DNA of 64,000 nt from Teichococcus wenyumeiae (GTDB lineage Bacteria; Pseudomonadota; Alphaproteobacteria; Acetobacterales; Acetobacteraceae), in NCBI RefSeq assembly GCF_003696345.1, contig NZ_RFLX01000018.1:1-64000 (forward strand), in the 5' to 3' direction. Positions within the stretch are counted from its first letter, which is position 1. Each line of letters begins with the position of its first letter. The notes beneath the pieces are model-generated. The model did no database searches and had not been told where the DNA came from. It was given only the letters and a program-made list of their open reading frames with translations. The translations under genes and the position numbers were made by a program. Positions 1 to 9,526 of this stretch are shown here, in pieces.

Positions 1-222
1 AACTGCTCAGCAGCGGGAGGCCGTAAATATCTACCCCAGACCCCAGGGTCAACACCCGATCATAAAAAAATCCGCCAGCACCAACACAGCGCAGCCTTCC
101 AGCCCAGCAGGGCAGGAGATTATTGTTCTGTTTACGCTCTGTAGGCAGGCATAGCTGTCCACCGGAGAGCCAGAACAGGCGGGAGCTTGGCGTGGCTTGA
201 CCTTAGCAAAACGCCCTACCTC

Positions 223-1839
223 CTACTGTGCAGCCTTGCTAATGCCCCAGAAGACCGGGACTGTCGTGGGCCGGATACCCCGCAGGTTCGAACGGAAGGC
301 CGCGCGGGTACGGAACTGCCCTGAGGGTGCGTAAGGCACACTCTGATAGGCCTGCCGCTGAATGTCATCGACCAGTTCGCGACGCTTGCCGGGATCCTGC
401 TCCTGATACCAGGCGCGTCGCAGCTCCTCCAGCTTCTCGTCGCATGGCCAGCCACTCAGACCACCCTGGCACGGGGAAGCCAGATAGAGGCTGGAGAGCG
501 GGTCGCCGCCATCCAGCACATTGCCCACGGTGATGAAGAGGTTCCAGCCCCCCTGCTCCACCGGCTCACGCTTGTTGCGGCGGGCGGTCAGGGTCGCGAA
601 GTCAGTCGTCACCACATCCACATTGATGCCGATCTTGCGGAAGGCTTCTGCCATCACAAGCGTCGCGGCATGGTTGGTGAAGAGGTCGGCCGCGTCCAGG
701 AAGACCACGCGCCGGCCGTCATAGCCGGATTCTTTCAGAAGGGCGCGGGCGGCGTCGAAGTCAGGGCTCTCCAGGCCTTCGGTCCCCGCCCGGCTCTCCA
801 GAGGGGTGCCGCAATAGAAGAAGGCGTTGCACTGCTCCACCCGGTCCTCCGGCGGCATACCGGCGGCATCCAGCACATCCTTCTGGCTGATGGCGCGCAG
901 CAACGCCCGGCGGGCACGTGGGTCGTTGAAGGGGGGCTGCTGGTGGTTCATGCGCAGCCAGACCTGCGAGCCGACCGGGTCGATCGGCTCCAGACGCACA
1001 TTCGGCATGGTCTCCAGCACCGGAACGAGGTCAGGCGGCGGCAGCTCCCAAAAGTCGATCTCGCCCGAGGACAAGGCGCCCATGGCCGTCGCCGGATCTG
1101 GGATGGAGAGCCATTCGATGCGGTCCACGCTCGCGACCTTGGCGCCCGCCAGGCCATCGGGGGCTTCCTCACGCGGCTTGTAATCGGGGTTACGCCGATA
1201 GGTGGCGCGGTCGCCCACCCGCCATTGGTCGCGCTCAAAGATGAAGGGGCCAGAGCCGACGGCGCTGGTAATCTGCTCGGTGGCCGGGGTTTGCGCCACA
1301 GCCTCGGGCATCACGAACAACGCACTCGCGGTGGGGCGGGCCAGGGCCTGCTTCACCAGCGCGAAGGGGCGCGACAGCTCAATGATAAAGGTCTGGTCGT
1401 CCACCACCTCCATCTTCGCGGTCGCGGCGGCCAGGGCGCGGCCCACCACGTCGCGCTGCGCCCAGCGGCGGATGGAGGCAACGGCATCCGCAGCACGGAC
1501 AGGGGCACCGTCATGGAAGCGCAGGCCAGGCCGAAGCGTGAAGCGCCACTGCCGCCCATCGGCCGAGACTTCCTCGCTGCCGATCATCTGCCGACGAGGC
1601 TCACCCTTGGAATCCAGGGCATAGAGCTGGTCATAGACCAGAAAGCCGTGGTTACGGGCGAAGGTTGCCGTCGAGGACACCGGGTCGATGGTTGCCAGAT
1701 CGTTCCGCAACACCATCCGCAGGGTGGTTTCCGCCTGTGCGGAAGCCGTGCCAGCCAACAGCGGGAGTGCCAGCAAGGCAGCCGCCAGCCTGAACCTGAA
1801 GCCACCGCGGGCAATCTGGTCCGTCTGCTGCATCGACAT
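223..1839 (-). CDS. ABC transporter substrate-binding protein, family 5 (peptide/nickel type)
   Basis: A 538-aa periplasmic binding protein of the DppA/OppA (SBP family 5) class, which delivers peptides or similar solutes to an ABC permease. The N-terminus has a signal peptide ending near ASA-QA at about residue 35. The mature part carries the family layout, including a segment about allowed solute poses (GPFIFERDQW) and a C-terminal lobe. I start at the ATG at 1839, not the longer frame to 1884, because GGGAGG lies about 10 bases upstream of it. No permease or ATPase genes are adjacent in the window. They could lie beyond position 1, which is downstream of this gene. Substrate unknown; family assignment is firm. 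Confidence 0.9.
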   Translation of the reverse strand: MSMQQTDQIARGGFRFRLAAALLALPLLAGTASAQAETTLRMVLRNDLATIDPVSSTATFARNHGFLVYDQLYALDSKGEPRRQMIGSEEVSADGRQWRFTLRPGLRFHDGAPVRAADAVASIRRWAQRDVVGRALAAATAKMEVVDDQTFIIELSRPFALVKQALARPTASALFVMPEAVAQTPATEQITSAVGSGPFIFERDQWRVGDRATYRRNPDYKPREEAPDGLAGAKVASVDRIEWLSIPDPATAMGALSSGEIDFWELPPPDLVPVLETMPNVRLEPIDPVGSQVWLRMNHQQPPFNDPRARRALLRAISQKDVLDAAGMPPEDRVEQCNAFFYCGTPLESRAGTEGLESPDFDAARALLKESGYDGRRVVFLDAADLFTNHAATLVMAEAFRKIGINVDVVTTDFATLTARRNKREPVEQGGWNLFITVGNVLDGGDPLSSLYLASPCQGGLSGWPCDEKLEELRRAWYQEQDPGKRRELVDDIQRQAYQSVPYAPSGQFRTRAAFRSNLRGIRPTTVPVFWGISKAAQ

Positions 1840-2101
1840 GAAAATAATGTCCTCCCGTCTTGAAGGGGCGAAAGCTTGCGCCAAAGGCCGTTATGAAGAA
1901 CAATTTGACATGTCCTGACGGCGGAGCAAGGCATGTCCCTGCATAGCTCCCTCCCCCTCTTCGCCGTCCGGTAACCGCGGCCAGAGGGTACCAGCAGGTT
2001 CTCTCCCCTGCGGAGGCCATTCCCTTCGATGGCGGAATCATCCCATCCTGGCGGCGCAGCTTGCTGCCAAAACAGCCCCGCGTCCCAGGAGGATCCACCG
2101 G

Positions 2102-3010
2102 ATGAGTGCCAACAGCTTCCACGTCTGCGTCGTAGGTCTGGGGTCCATGGGCATGGGGGCGGCCCGCTCCTGCCTCGCCGCCGGCCTCAAGACCTATGGC
2201 GCCGACCTCAACCCTGCTGCCCGCGAGGCTCTGCAGGCGGCGGGCGCGGAGGCTGTGGCTGAGAGCGCGGCGGCTTTCGCGGACAAGCTGGATGCGGTGC
2301 TGTTGCTGGTGGTGAACGCCGCCCAATGCAACGCCGTGCTTTTCGGAGAGAACGGCCTGGCCGCGAGGCTGCGCCCCGGCACAGGCGTCATGGTCTCCGC
2401 CACCATCTCGGCCGCCGATTCACAGGCGATCGCTTCCGGGCTGGCCCAACACGGCCTGATGATGCTGGATGCCCCAGTCTCCGGCGGCGCGGCCAAGGCC
2501 GCCGAGGGGCAGATCACCGTGATGGCCGCCGGCTCCCGCGCCGCCTTCGACAAGCTGCGGCCTGTCCTGGATGCGGTGGCTGGCAAGGTCTACGAGGTTG
2601 GGGAGGAGATTGGCCAGGGCGCGACGGTCAAGATCATCCACCAGTTGCTGGCGGGTGTACACATCGCGGCAGGGGCCGAGGCCATGGCCCTGGCGGCCCG
2701 AGCCGGCATCCCTCTGGACACCATGTATGATGTCGTCACCCACGCCGCCGGCAATAGCTGGATGTTCGAGAACCGTATGCGGCATGTGGTCGACGGCGAC
2801 TACACGCCGCATTCCGCTGTCGATATCTTCGTGAAGGATCTGAGGCTGGTTACAGAGACCGCGCTCTCCCTGAACTTCCCGCTGCCTCTCGCCACCACCG
2901 CCTATACGATGTTCGCCAATGCCAGCAATGCCGGCTTCGGGCGCGAGGACGATGCGGCGGTGATCAAGACCTTCGCCGGCATCTCCCTGCCGGAGAAAAA
3001 GGCAGTCTAG
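2102..3010 (+). CDS. ltnD: L-threonate dehydrogenase-like 3-hydroxyisobutyrate dehydrogenase family protein
   Basis: A 302-aa cytosolic NAD-dependent beta-hydroxyacid dehydrogenase. The Rossmann fold opens with GLGSMGMGAA (GxGxxG type) at residues 12-21. The substrate motif DAPVSGG is at about 121-127, and the catalytic-lysine region reads GQGATVKIIHQLL. The phrasing around FVKDLRLV matches L-threonate dehydrogenases (LtnD), which oxidise L-threonate to 2-oxo-tetronate, better than generic 3-hydroxyisobutyrate or tartronate-semialdehyde enzymes; this is from memory of the family. A good Shine-Dalgarno (CAGGAGGATCC) precedes the ATG. The other threonate genes (ltnIK, aldolase) are not next to it, so the pathway role is inferred. 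It is divergent from the SBP upstream, with 262 bp between them. Confidence 0.8.
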   Translation: MSANSFHVCVVGLGSMGMGAARSCLAAGLKTYGADLNPAAREALQAAGAEAVAESAAAFADKLDAVLLLVVNAAQCNAVLFGENGLAARLRPGTGVMVSATISAADSQAIASGLAQHGLMMLDAPVSGGAAKAAEGQITVMAAGSRAAFDKLRPVLDAVAGKVYEVGEEIGQGATVKIIHQLLAGVHIAAGAEAMALAARAGIPLDTMYDVVTHAAGNSWMFENRMRHVVDGDYTPHSAVDIFVKDLRLVTETALSLNFPLPLATTAYTMFANASNAGFGREDDAAVIKTFAGISLPEKKAV

Positions 3011-3090
3011 TCCCGCCGCGCACCGGAGGATGCCGTTACCGGCGTGCCGCCTCAGCCACACGCCGGTTCAAGCCACCACAGCGATCCGTC

Positions 3091-3122
3091 GCCACGCGGA
3101 GCCATGAAGGCGCCGCGGTGGC
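3091..3122 (-). terminator. Imperfect hairpin downstream of ugpC
   Basis: GCCACGCGG at 3091-3099 pairs with CCGCGGTGGC at 3113-3122, a nine-pair stem with one bulged base. It sits just past the ugpC stop between two convergent genes. A terminator role is plausible; there is no U-tract. Confidence 0.4.
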
Positions 3123-3126
3123 ACCG

Positions 3127-4179
3127 TCAGATCCGCTTGCCCGTCTCCGCGTCGAACACATGGATCGAATGCGTGAAGGAGACGGGCATGGAGCCACCAT
3201 TCACCGGGGCTGCGCCCTGCACCCGCACCGCCATGGCCTCGCCACTAGGCAGGGTGCCATGCAGGACAGTCTCAGAACCCAGCGGCTCGACCAGCTCGAT
3301 GGCCACCGGCAGTTCGCCGCCCAGGGTAACATGTTCAGGGCGGATGCCGATGATCACCGCTTGCCCGGCAGGGCCAGGACGAGGCTCGTCGAAGCTGACG
3401 CTGCCACCGGCGGCAAGGGTCGCACTCCGCCCGCCGTCGTCCAGCGTCGCCCGCAACAGGTTCATGGACGGGCTGCCGATGAAGGCGGCGACATAGGTAT
3501 CGGCGGGCTTGGCGAAGATCTCCATCGGCGTGGCGATCTGCGCCGCGCGGCCCTGGTTCATCACCACCAGCCGGTCACCCAGCGTCATGGCCTCGACCTG
3601 ATCATGCGTGACGAAGAGTGAGGTGACGCCCAGGCGGCGCTGCAGGCGGCGGATCTCCGCCCGCATCTGCACGCGCAACTTTGCATCGAGGTTCGACAGC
3701 GGCTCATCGAACAGGAAGAGCTTGGGCTCCCGCACGATGGCGCGCCCCATGGCGACGCGCTGCCGCTGGCCACCGGAGAGTTCACGCGGCCGCCGGCTCA
3801 GCAGCGGCGTGATGCCCAGCAGGCCCGCCGCTTCCTCCACGCGCTGCCGGATGGCGTCGCGCGTCATGCCGCGGATCTTCAGGCCATAGGCCATGTTATC
3901 GAAGACCGTCATATGCGGATAGAGCGCGTAGTTCTGGAACACCATGGCGATGTCCCGGTCCGCCGGCTCCAACTCCGTCACGTCCCGGTCGGCAATGCGC
4001 ACGGTGCCGCTGGTTGGCGTCTCCAGCCCTGCCGCGATGCGCAGCAGGGTGGATTTGCCGCAGCCGGAGGCACCGACAATGACCACCATCTCCCCTTCGG
4101 CGATATCGAGGTTGATACCGTGCAGCACGGTCGTGCTGCCGAAGGACTTACGGATGTCGTTGAGCGTGAGGGTGGCCAT
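3127..4179 (-). CDS. ugpC: sn-glycerol-3-phosphate ABC transporter ATP-binding protein UgpC
   Basis: A 350-aa cytosolic ATPase that powers the Ugp importer. Visible motifs are Walker A GASGCGKST near residue 37, the signature LSGGQRQRVAMGRA near 134, Walker B FLFDEPLSNLD and the H-loop (FVTHDQ). A C-terminal MalK/UgpC-type regulatory (TOBE) domain follows. The start at 4179 overlaps the ugpE stop as TAATG, so translation is coupled. The upstream in-frame extension is overlap with ugpE and is not used. Fourth gene of ugpBAEC; family length is about 356 aa. The substrate is inferred from the UgpB partner. Confidence 0.92.
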   Translation of the reverse strand: MATLTLNDIRKSFGSTTVLHGINLDIAEGEMVVIVGASGCGKSTLLRIAAGLETPTSGTVRIADRDVTELEPADRDIAMVFQNYALYPHMTVFDNMAYGLKIRGMTRDAIRQRVEEAAGLLGITPLLSRRPRELSGGQRQRVAMGRAIVREPKLFLFDEPLSNLDAKLRVQMRAEIRRLQRRLGVTSLFVTHDQVEAMTLGDRLVVMNQGRAAQIATPMEIFAKPADTYVAAFIGSPSMNLLRATLDDGGRSATLAAGGSVSFDEPRPGPAGQAVIIGIRPEHVTLGGELPVAIELVEPLGSETVLHGTLPSGEAMAVRVQGAAPVNGGSMPVSFTHSIHVFDAETGKRI

Positions 4180-5060
4180 TATTTCTCCGTCTCGGTCAGG
4201 CCCTTGACGAACCAGCGCTGCATCAGGACGACGACGGCGACAGGCGGCAGCAAGGCCAGGATGGCCGTGGCCATGATGGCGTTCCATTCGTTCTGCGCGT
4301 CGCCACGGCCGATCATCTTGGACAGGCCGACCACGATGGTCTCGAGCGACGTGTCGGTGATGATCAGCAAGGGCCAGAGGTACTGGTTCCAGCCGTAGAT
4401 GAACAGGATGACGAAGAGGGCCGCGATATTCGTGCGCGACAGCGGCAGGACCACGTCACGGAAGAAGCGCAGTGGCCCGGCGCCGTCGATCTTCGCTGCT
4501 TCGACATATTCATCGGGAATGGTCAGGAAGAACTGCCGGAACAGCAGGGTCGCGGTGGCACTGGCGATCACGGGGATCACCAGCCCGGCCATGCTGTCGG
4601 TCAGATGCAGGTCCACCATGACCTGGAAGGTCGGGATGATACGCACCTCGATGGGCAGCATCAGGGTGATGAAGATCATCCAGAAGAAGAGCATGCGCCC
4701 GGGAAAGGCAAAGAACACCACGGCATAGGCGGAAAGGATGGAAATGGTGATCTTGCCGACGGCGATGAGCGTCGCCATCACCATCGAGTTCCAGAGCATG
4801 GTGCCAGCCGGCACCGCGCGCGTGTTGCGCAACGCCGCGCTGCCACGCGACCAGGCGGCCAGATAGTTCTCGATGCCATGGGCGCCGAACCAGAGCGGCA
4901 CATCGCCACGGCCAATGGTGTTCACGTCATGCGTGGAGCCGACCAGGGTGATCCAGATTGGCAGGGCGAAAATCAGGACGCCGAGCAGCAGGGCGCCATG
5001 GGCGAACCAGCGGCTGCGCCGCTGCCGCGCCCGGCTGGCACGGAGCGCGGGGTCCGTCAT
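4179..5060 (-). CDS. ugpE: sn-glycerol-3-phosphate ABC transporter permease UgpE
   Basis: A 293-aa inner-membrane permease with six predicted hydrophobic segments. The coupling EAA loop reads EYVEAAKIDGAGPLRFFRDV at about residues 190-209. The N-terminus is short, basic and cytosolic, and the end (WFVKGLTETEK) is a usual UgpE tail. It is the third gene of the operon: 43 bp after ugpA and overlapping ugpC by one base. It pairs with UgpA to form the membrane pore. Family assignment is clear from the motif and from synteny with UgpB. Confidence 0.92.
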   Translation of the reverse strand: MTDPALRASRARQRRSRWFAHGALLLGVLIFALPIWITLVGSTHDVNTIGRGDVPLWFGAHGIENYLAAWSRGSAALRNTRAVPAGTMLWNSMVMATLIAVGKITISILSAYAVVFFAFPGRMLFFWMIFITLMLPIEVRIIPTFQVMVDLHLTDSMAGLVIPVIASATATLLFRQFFLTIPDEYVEAAKIDGAGPLRFFRDVVLPLSRTNIAALFVILFIYGWNQYLWPLLIITDTSLETIVVGLSKMIGRGDAQNEWNAIMATAILALLPPVAVVVLMQRWFVKGLTETEK

Positions 5061-5103
5061 TGGCCCGCGCCTCCCTGCCCGAGCGGTGGATGCATCCGCA
5101 TCA

Positions 5104-5985
5104 TCAGTAATGCACCTTGCGTTCGATGAAGCGGAACTGCACCACGGTCATGGCGATGACGATCAGCATCAGGATGACGCTCTGCGCCGCCGAGGAACCG
5201 AGGTTGAGGTTCTCAACACCGTCGATATAGACCTTGTAGATCAGCGTCTCCGTCGCCTTGGCCGGCCCGCCCTGGGTCAGGGCATGGATCACGCCGAAGG
5301 TATCAAAGAAGGCGTAAACCAGGTTCACCGTCAGCAGGAAGAAGCTGGTGGGCGACAGCAGCGGGAAGACCACCGTCCAGAAGCGCCGCACCGGGCGCGC
5401 ACCATCGATGGCCGCCGCCTCCAGCACCGACTTCGGGATGGATTGCAGCCCGGCCAGGAAGAAGATGAAGTTGTAGGATACCTGCTTCCAGGCACTGGCG
5501 ACGATGACCAGCAGCATCGCCTGGCCGCCATTGAGGCGGTAGTCCCAGGCGATCTGCGCGGTGCTCAGCGCCCGGCCGATCAGGCCGATCTGCGGATGGA
5601 ACAGGAACAGCCACAGCACCGCCGCGACAGCCGGAGCCACCGCATAGGGCCAGATCAGCAGCGTCTTGTAGAGGCTGCTGCCCCGGATCGCCTTGTCCGC
5701 CTGCACCGCCAGCAGCAGCGCCACGGAAAGTGCCAGGATGGCGACCGAGAAGGCGAAGACGGCGGTGGTGCCGGCCGCCGCCCTCCAGGTCGGGTCCAGG
5801 ATGACATCGGTGAAGTTCTCCAGCCCCACGAAATTGCTGCTGAGGCCAAAGGCATCCTCACGCAGCATCGAGGACCAGATCGCCTGCCCCGCCGGCCAGA
5901 AGAAGAACAGGCCGGTGATGACAAGCTGGGGCAGCAACAACAACAGCGGCAACAGCTTGCCCCGGAAGATAACGTTCTTGCGCAT
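5104..5985 (-). CDS. ugpA: sn-glycerol-3-phosphate ABC transporter permease UgpA
   Basis: A 293-aa inner-membrane permease, six predicted transmembrane segments, with the EAA loop [20 protein letters not shown] at about 185-204. The N-terminus ([22 protein letters not shown]) and the end (FIERKVHY) are characteristic of UgpA. It lies 54 bp after ugpB and 43 bp before ugpE and forms the heterodimeric channel with UgpE. Confidence 0.92.
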   Translation of the reverse strand: MRKNVIFRGKLLPLLLLLPQLVITGLFFFWPAGQAIWSSMLREDAFGLSSNFVGLENFTDVILDPTWRAAAGTTAVFAFSVAILALSVALLLAVQADKAIRGSSLYKTLLIWPYAVAPAVAAVLWLFLFHPQIGLIGRALSTAQIAWDYRLNGGQAMLLVIVASAWKQVSYNFIFFLAGLQSIPKSVLEAAAIDGARPVRRFWTVVFPLLSPTSFFLLTVNLVYAFFDTFGVIHALTQGGPAKATETLIYKVYIDGVENLNLGSSAAQSVILMLIVIAMTVVQFRFIERKVHY

Positions 5986-6039
5986 ACCCTCGCCTAGTCT
6001 GCTTTCATTTGTCCAAACCGCATCGGCTGCCTCAGCGGA

Positions 6040-7398
6040 TCAGCCGTTGCGGTTGGCACGCTCGAAGTTGCGCAGCACCACATTGCCGCGGCGGGTCGCA
6101 TTCTCCAGCAACGTCTTCGCGTCCTGCTGGCCCTGGAAGGCCTTCTCCATTTCTTCCTGGATGATGTTGCGGATCTCCGCGAAGCCACCCAGGCGGACGC
6201 CGCGTGAGTTCTCGGTCAGCGTGCCGCCGCCGCGCAGCATCTGCTCGATGGGAATATCGGCGCCGACATTCTCCTTGTAGAAGCCGCTCGCCTTGACGCG
6301 CTCGTAGCCCGAGCGGGTCAGCGGCAGGTAGCCAGTATCGGTATGCCACTTGGCGGCGACATCCGGCTTGGCCAGCCAGGCGAGGAACTCGGCGATGCCT
6401 TTCCACTCCGCGTCGCTGCGGCCGGTGGAAGCGCCCTTGTTCATCGACCAGAGCGAAGCACCGCCGATGATGGAATTGAGCGGCGCCTTCGGCACGTCGT
6501 CATAGTAGGGCAGCATGGCGGTGCCCCACTCGAAGCGCGCCTCCTTCTTGATGCGCGCGCGTGTGCCGGAGGAGGCGAAGGTCATGGCGCATTCGCCCGC
6601 CGACAGCATCCCGTCGGCCGCGCTGTCGCGCCCGCCATAGCGGAAGAGGCCTTCCTTGTGCCAGTCGATCAGGTTCTGCATGTGCCGGACCATCAGCGGG
6701 TTGTTGATGGTCAGTTCCGTGTCCAGGCCGCTGAAGCCATTGCCCTTGGTGGCCAGCGGGATGTCATGGATCGCGCTGAACTGCTCCACCATCAGCCATG
6801 TGGGCCAGGAGGTGGTCATCGGGTTCGCGATGCCGGCGGCCTTCAGCTTGCGGGCGGCCTCGGCCACGGCGGGCCAGGTGGTCGGGAACTTCTCCGCGTC
6901 CAGCCCCGCCTTGCGGAACATGTCCTTGTTGTAGAAGCTGACGGAGGTCGAGCTGTTGAAAGGCATCGAGGCCATGCGGCCGTCCGGCAGGCTGTAGTAG
7001 CCGCGGATGCCGGCCAGGACGTCGTCGAAGTTGATGTTGACGCCGGTCTGCTGCAGCAGCTCCCACAGCGGCTTAGTGGCGCGGCTGGCCGCCATCATGG
7101 TGGCGGTGCCGACCTCGAACATCTGCACGATATGCGGCGCGTTGTTGGCGCGGAAAGCCGCGATGGCCGCGACCATCGTCTCGCCATAGCCACCGCGATA
7201 GGTGGCATTGACGCGGTAGCGCTGCTGGCTGGCGTTGAAGTCGGCGACGACCTGCTCCAGCATCCCGCCCAGCGGCTGGGTCAGCCCATGCCAGAACTGG
7301 ATTTCGACAGGGTCCTGCTGGGCCACTGCCTGCCGGCCGCCGATGACGCCTGCTGTGGTCAGCGCAACCGCGCCCTTAGCCAGTGTGCGACGCAACAT
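6040..7398 (-). CDS. ugpB: sn-glycerol-3-phosphate-binding periplasmic protein UgpB
   Basis: A 452-aa periplasmic binding protein. It follows E. coli UgpB closely by eye: QFWHGL near the mature N-terminus, EVGTATMMAA, PFNSSTSVSFYNKD, CAMTFASSGT, IIGGASLW and KWHTDTGYLPLT. UgpB binds glycerol-3-phosphate and glycerophosphodiesters such as glycerophosphocholine. The start at 7398 is chosen because GGGAGG lies about 10 bases upstream and a signal peptide (MLRRTLAKGAV...AVAQQ) begins there; the longer frame to 7464 lacks such support. It is the first gene of ugpBAEC. No convincing Pho box was found upstream, so phosphate control is unproven here. The neighbouring inositol locus suggests glycerophosphoinositol as one possible ligand (inference). 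Confidence 0.93.
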   Translation of the reverse strand: MLRRTLAKGAVALTTAGVIGGRQAVAQQDPVEIQFWHGLTQPLGGMLEQVVADFNASQQRYRVNATYRGGYGETMVAAIAAFRANNAPHIVQMFEVGTATMMAASRATKPLWELLQQTGVNINFDDVLAGIRGYYSLPDGRMASMPFNSSTSVSFYNKDMFRKAGLDAEKFPTTWPAVAEAARKLKAAGIANPMTTSWPTWLMVEQFSAIHDIPLATKGNGFSGLDTELTINNPLMVRHMQNLIDWHKEGLFRYGGRDSAADGMLSAGECAMTFASSGTRARIKKEARFEWGTAMLPYYDDVPKAPLNSIIGGASLWSMNKGASTGRSDAEWKGIAEFLAWLAKPDVAAKWHTDTGYLPLTRSGYERVKASGFYKENVGADIPIEQMLRGGGTLTENSRGVRLGGFAEIRNIIQEEMEKAFQGQQDAKTLLENATRRGNVVLRNFERANRNG

Positions 7399-7583
7399 GC
7401 CAGTGATCCTCCCTGAGAGACGACGATGCTCATTTTTTGCGGCAGCCGTGTCACAGCCCCCCACCGATTCGGCCTGGGGGCTCGAAGGACCGTCGCAAAT
7501 TTCGCCCCAATTAGCACAAAAAGGGTTCTTGTCAGCTTCCTGGAAGCGCTGAGACGCGCCATGCTGATGAAGCGCCGTGCCAG

Positions 7584-7606
7584 GGGCCGGCTGCCATTGC
7601 CGGCCC
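7584..7606 (-). terminator. Perfect 8-bp hairpin ending the iol/transport operon
   Basis: GGGCCGGC at 7584-7591 pairs perfectly with GCCGGCCC at 7599-7606 around a 7-base loop. It starts 4 bases past the stop of the phosphatase gene, the last gene of the eight-gene operon. GC-rich stem without a clear U-tract. Confidence 0.55.
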
Positions 7607-7610
7607 TCGA

Positions 7611-8408
7611 TCAGGCAGCCTGTGCTTCGACCTCAAGCAGCTTGGCGCCCAACATCTCCGCCAGCCCCGGCCCGATCTCCGGCGTGGCCGCGATCACCAG
7701 ATTACCGCGCGCCAGGCCGCCATCGGCCAGAAAGTCGTTCACGCAGCCACCTGCCTCCTGGACCAGCAGAAGGCCTGCCATGACGTCCCATGCATTCGTA
7801 TGGAGTTCCACATAACCATCGTTCAGCCCAGCGGCAACCTCGGCCATGCCCAGGGCACCGGAGCCATGCCGGCGGAATTCCATGTTACGCGCCGTCAGCG
7901 CCTCCAGTAGCGTGAGGTACCGCTGCATCGGCACGCGGTTCGACCAGCCTGTCTCCACCACCGGCGCCGCGCCATGCGCCAGATGGCTGACCTGCATGCG
8001 CCGCCCGTTCAGGAAGGCTCCCTGCCCCCGCCGTGCCGAGAAGAGCCGGTCGTTCGTGGGATCGTAGATCACGCCGAGCTCGATCACGCCCTTTAGCATA
8101 TAGGCCATGGAGACGCACCAGCGCCGGGTGCCATGGATATAGTTGGCGGTGCCATCCACCGGGTCCACCACCCAGACGCTGTCGCTGGCCTCGCCGCCGT
8201 CCTCCTCACCGATCATGCTGTCGCCGAAGGTATCCGTGACGCGGGCGCGGATCAGTTCTTCCACCGCGTGATCAGCGGCGGTGCAGAAGTCGATGGGGTT
8301 CTTCACCTCCACCGGGCCCAGCCCGTCACGCATCCTCAGCGCCAGGCTGCCGGCCTCCACGGCCAGGGCAATGGCGAAGGCCTGCCGGCGATCCAGGCCG
8401 GCGCTCAT
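7611..8408 (-). CDS. Inositol monophosphatase family protein
   Basis: A 265-aa Mg-dependent phosphatase of the IMPase/SuhB superfamily, which hydrolyses inositol monophosphates or related sugar phosphates. Metal-site motifs are GEEDGGE near 68-74, the hallmark DPVDGTANYIHG near 82-93 and WDVMAG near 211-216. The start at 8408 overlaps the stop of the ATPase gene as ATGA. It is the last gene of the iolCDEB-transporter operon. That placement argues that its substrate is a phosphate ester brought in by the transporter and that its product enters the Iol pathway. CysQ-type or histidinol-phosphatase activity cannot be excluded from sequence alone. Confidence 0.88.
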   Translation of the reverse strand: MSAGLDRRQAFAIALAVEAGSLALRMRDGLGPVEVKNPIDFCTAADHAVEELIRARVTDTFGDSMIGEEDGGEASDSVWVVDPVDGTANYIHGTRRWCVSMAYMLKGVIELGVIYDPTNDRLFSARRGQGAFLNGRRMQVSHLAHGAAPVVETGWSNRVPMQRYLTLLEALTARNMEFRRHGSGALGMAEVAAGLNDGYVELHTNAWDVMAGLLLVQEAGGCVNDFLADGGLARGNLVIAATPEIGPGLAEMLGAKLLEVEAQAA

Positions 8409-9526
8409 GCCGGCACCACCACGGCACCGGCTGGGTCCAGGGCGACAGCGACGGCCGCGCCCTCCTGTAGCGGTTTCGCCATGGCAGGGTCTTCCACCAG
8501 CAGCTCCGTTCCCAGTTCGTCCAACACGACCTCGTATTCCATGTGGTCGCCGAGATAGGCGGCCTTGCGGATGCGGCCCGGCAGTTCCCCCTGCCCGGGC
8601 GGCCGGGCACGAAGGGAAAGACATTGCGGCCTCACTGCCAGTTCGGCGGGGCCATCCGCCACGTCCCGATGCGGCAGGCGCAGGCTGGCACTGCCGACGC
8701 GGACCTCCGCCATCACCGCGTCCGTCCGGCGAATGGTGACAGGCAGCAGATTCGCGTTGCCGATGAAATCGGCAATGAAGCGATTGCTCGGGCGCTCATA
8801 AAGATCGCGCGGCGTGCCGTCCTGCACGATCACCCCGCTCCGCATGACGATGATGCGGTCGGACACGGCCAGCGCCTCCTCCTGGTCATGCGTGACATAG
8901 ACGACCGTCAGATCCAGCTTCCGCTGCAGCTCACGGATGTCAGCCCGCACGCGTCGGCGCAGCTTCGCGTCGAGGTTGGAGAGGGGCTCGTCGAACAGCA
9001 GCACCTTGGGTTCCAGCACGATGGCACGGGCCACCGCCACGCGCTGTTGCTGGCCGCCGGAGAGTTCGGACGGGAGCCGCTTCTCGAAGCCCGCGAGGCC
9101 CACGGTGGCCAGCTTCTCCGCGGCCATAGCCTCAGCCTCGGCACGCCTGATGCCGGAGGCGCGGAGGCCGTAGCAGACATTCTCCATCACCGTCATATGC
9201 GGAAAGAGCGCATAAGACTGGAAGACCATCGAGACATCACGCTCCGCAGCGGAGAGATGCGTGACATCCTGGCCGTCGATCAGGATGCGCCCCTCGCTGG
9301 GATGCTCCAGCCCCGCCACCAGCCGCAGCGTGCTGGTCTTGCCGCATCCGGATGGCCCCAACAGCGTGACGAGCGTGCCGCGCGTGATGGAGAAGCTGAC
9401 ATCCTGAACCGCCTTTACGGGGCCATAGCGCTTGCTGACGGCACGGAACTCTACTGCCGCTGGGGCCTTGCTCCGGCCCGTGGCCGCCGGCTGCGGCCGG
9501 TCCTGCAGGATCTGGTTCATGCTCAT
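8405..9526 (-). CDS. ABC transporter ATP-binding protein (AfuC/FbpC/PotA-like)
   Basis: A 373-aa cytosolic ATPase. Walker A GPSGCGKTST is near residue 57, the signature LSGGQQQRVAVARA near 155, and Walker B VLLFDEPLSNLD near 175. A C-terminal TOBE domain follows. The start overlaps the permease stop (ATGA) and the stop overlaps the phosphatase start (ATGA), so it is translationally embedded in the operon. By family it could be annotated as a ferric-iron or spermidine/putrescine ATPase. Context with iol genes and a phosphatase favours a phosphorylated polyol substrate (inference). Confidence 0.88.
   Translation of the reverse strand: MSMNQILQDRPQPAATGRSKAPAAVEFRAVSKRYGPVKAVQDVSFSITRGTLVTLLGPSGCGKTSTLRLVAGLEHPSEGRILIDGQDVTHLSAAERDVSMVFQSYALFPHMTVMENVCYGLRASGIRRAEAEAMAAEKLATVGLAGFEKRLPSELSGGQQQRVAVARAIVLEPKVLLFDEPLSNLDAKLRRRVRADIRELQRKLDLTVVYVTHDQEEALAVSDRIIVMRSGVIVQDGTPRDLYERPSNRFIADFIGNANLLPVTIRRTDAVMAEVRVGSASLRLPHRDVADGPAELAVRPQCLSLRARPPGQGELPGRIRKAAYLGDHMEYEVVLDELGTELLVEDPAMAKPLQEGAAVAVALDPAGAVVVPA

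Noticed and set aside
7399-7583. Pho box upstream of ugpB
   Set aside because: A CTGACAA-like half is present but no second repeat at the required spacing, so I do not list it.
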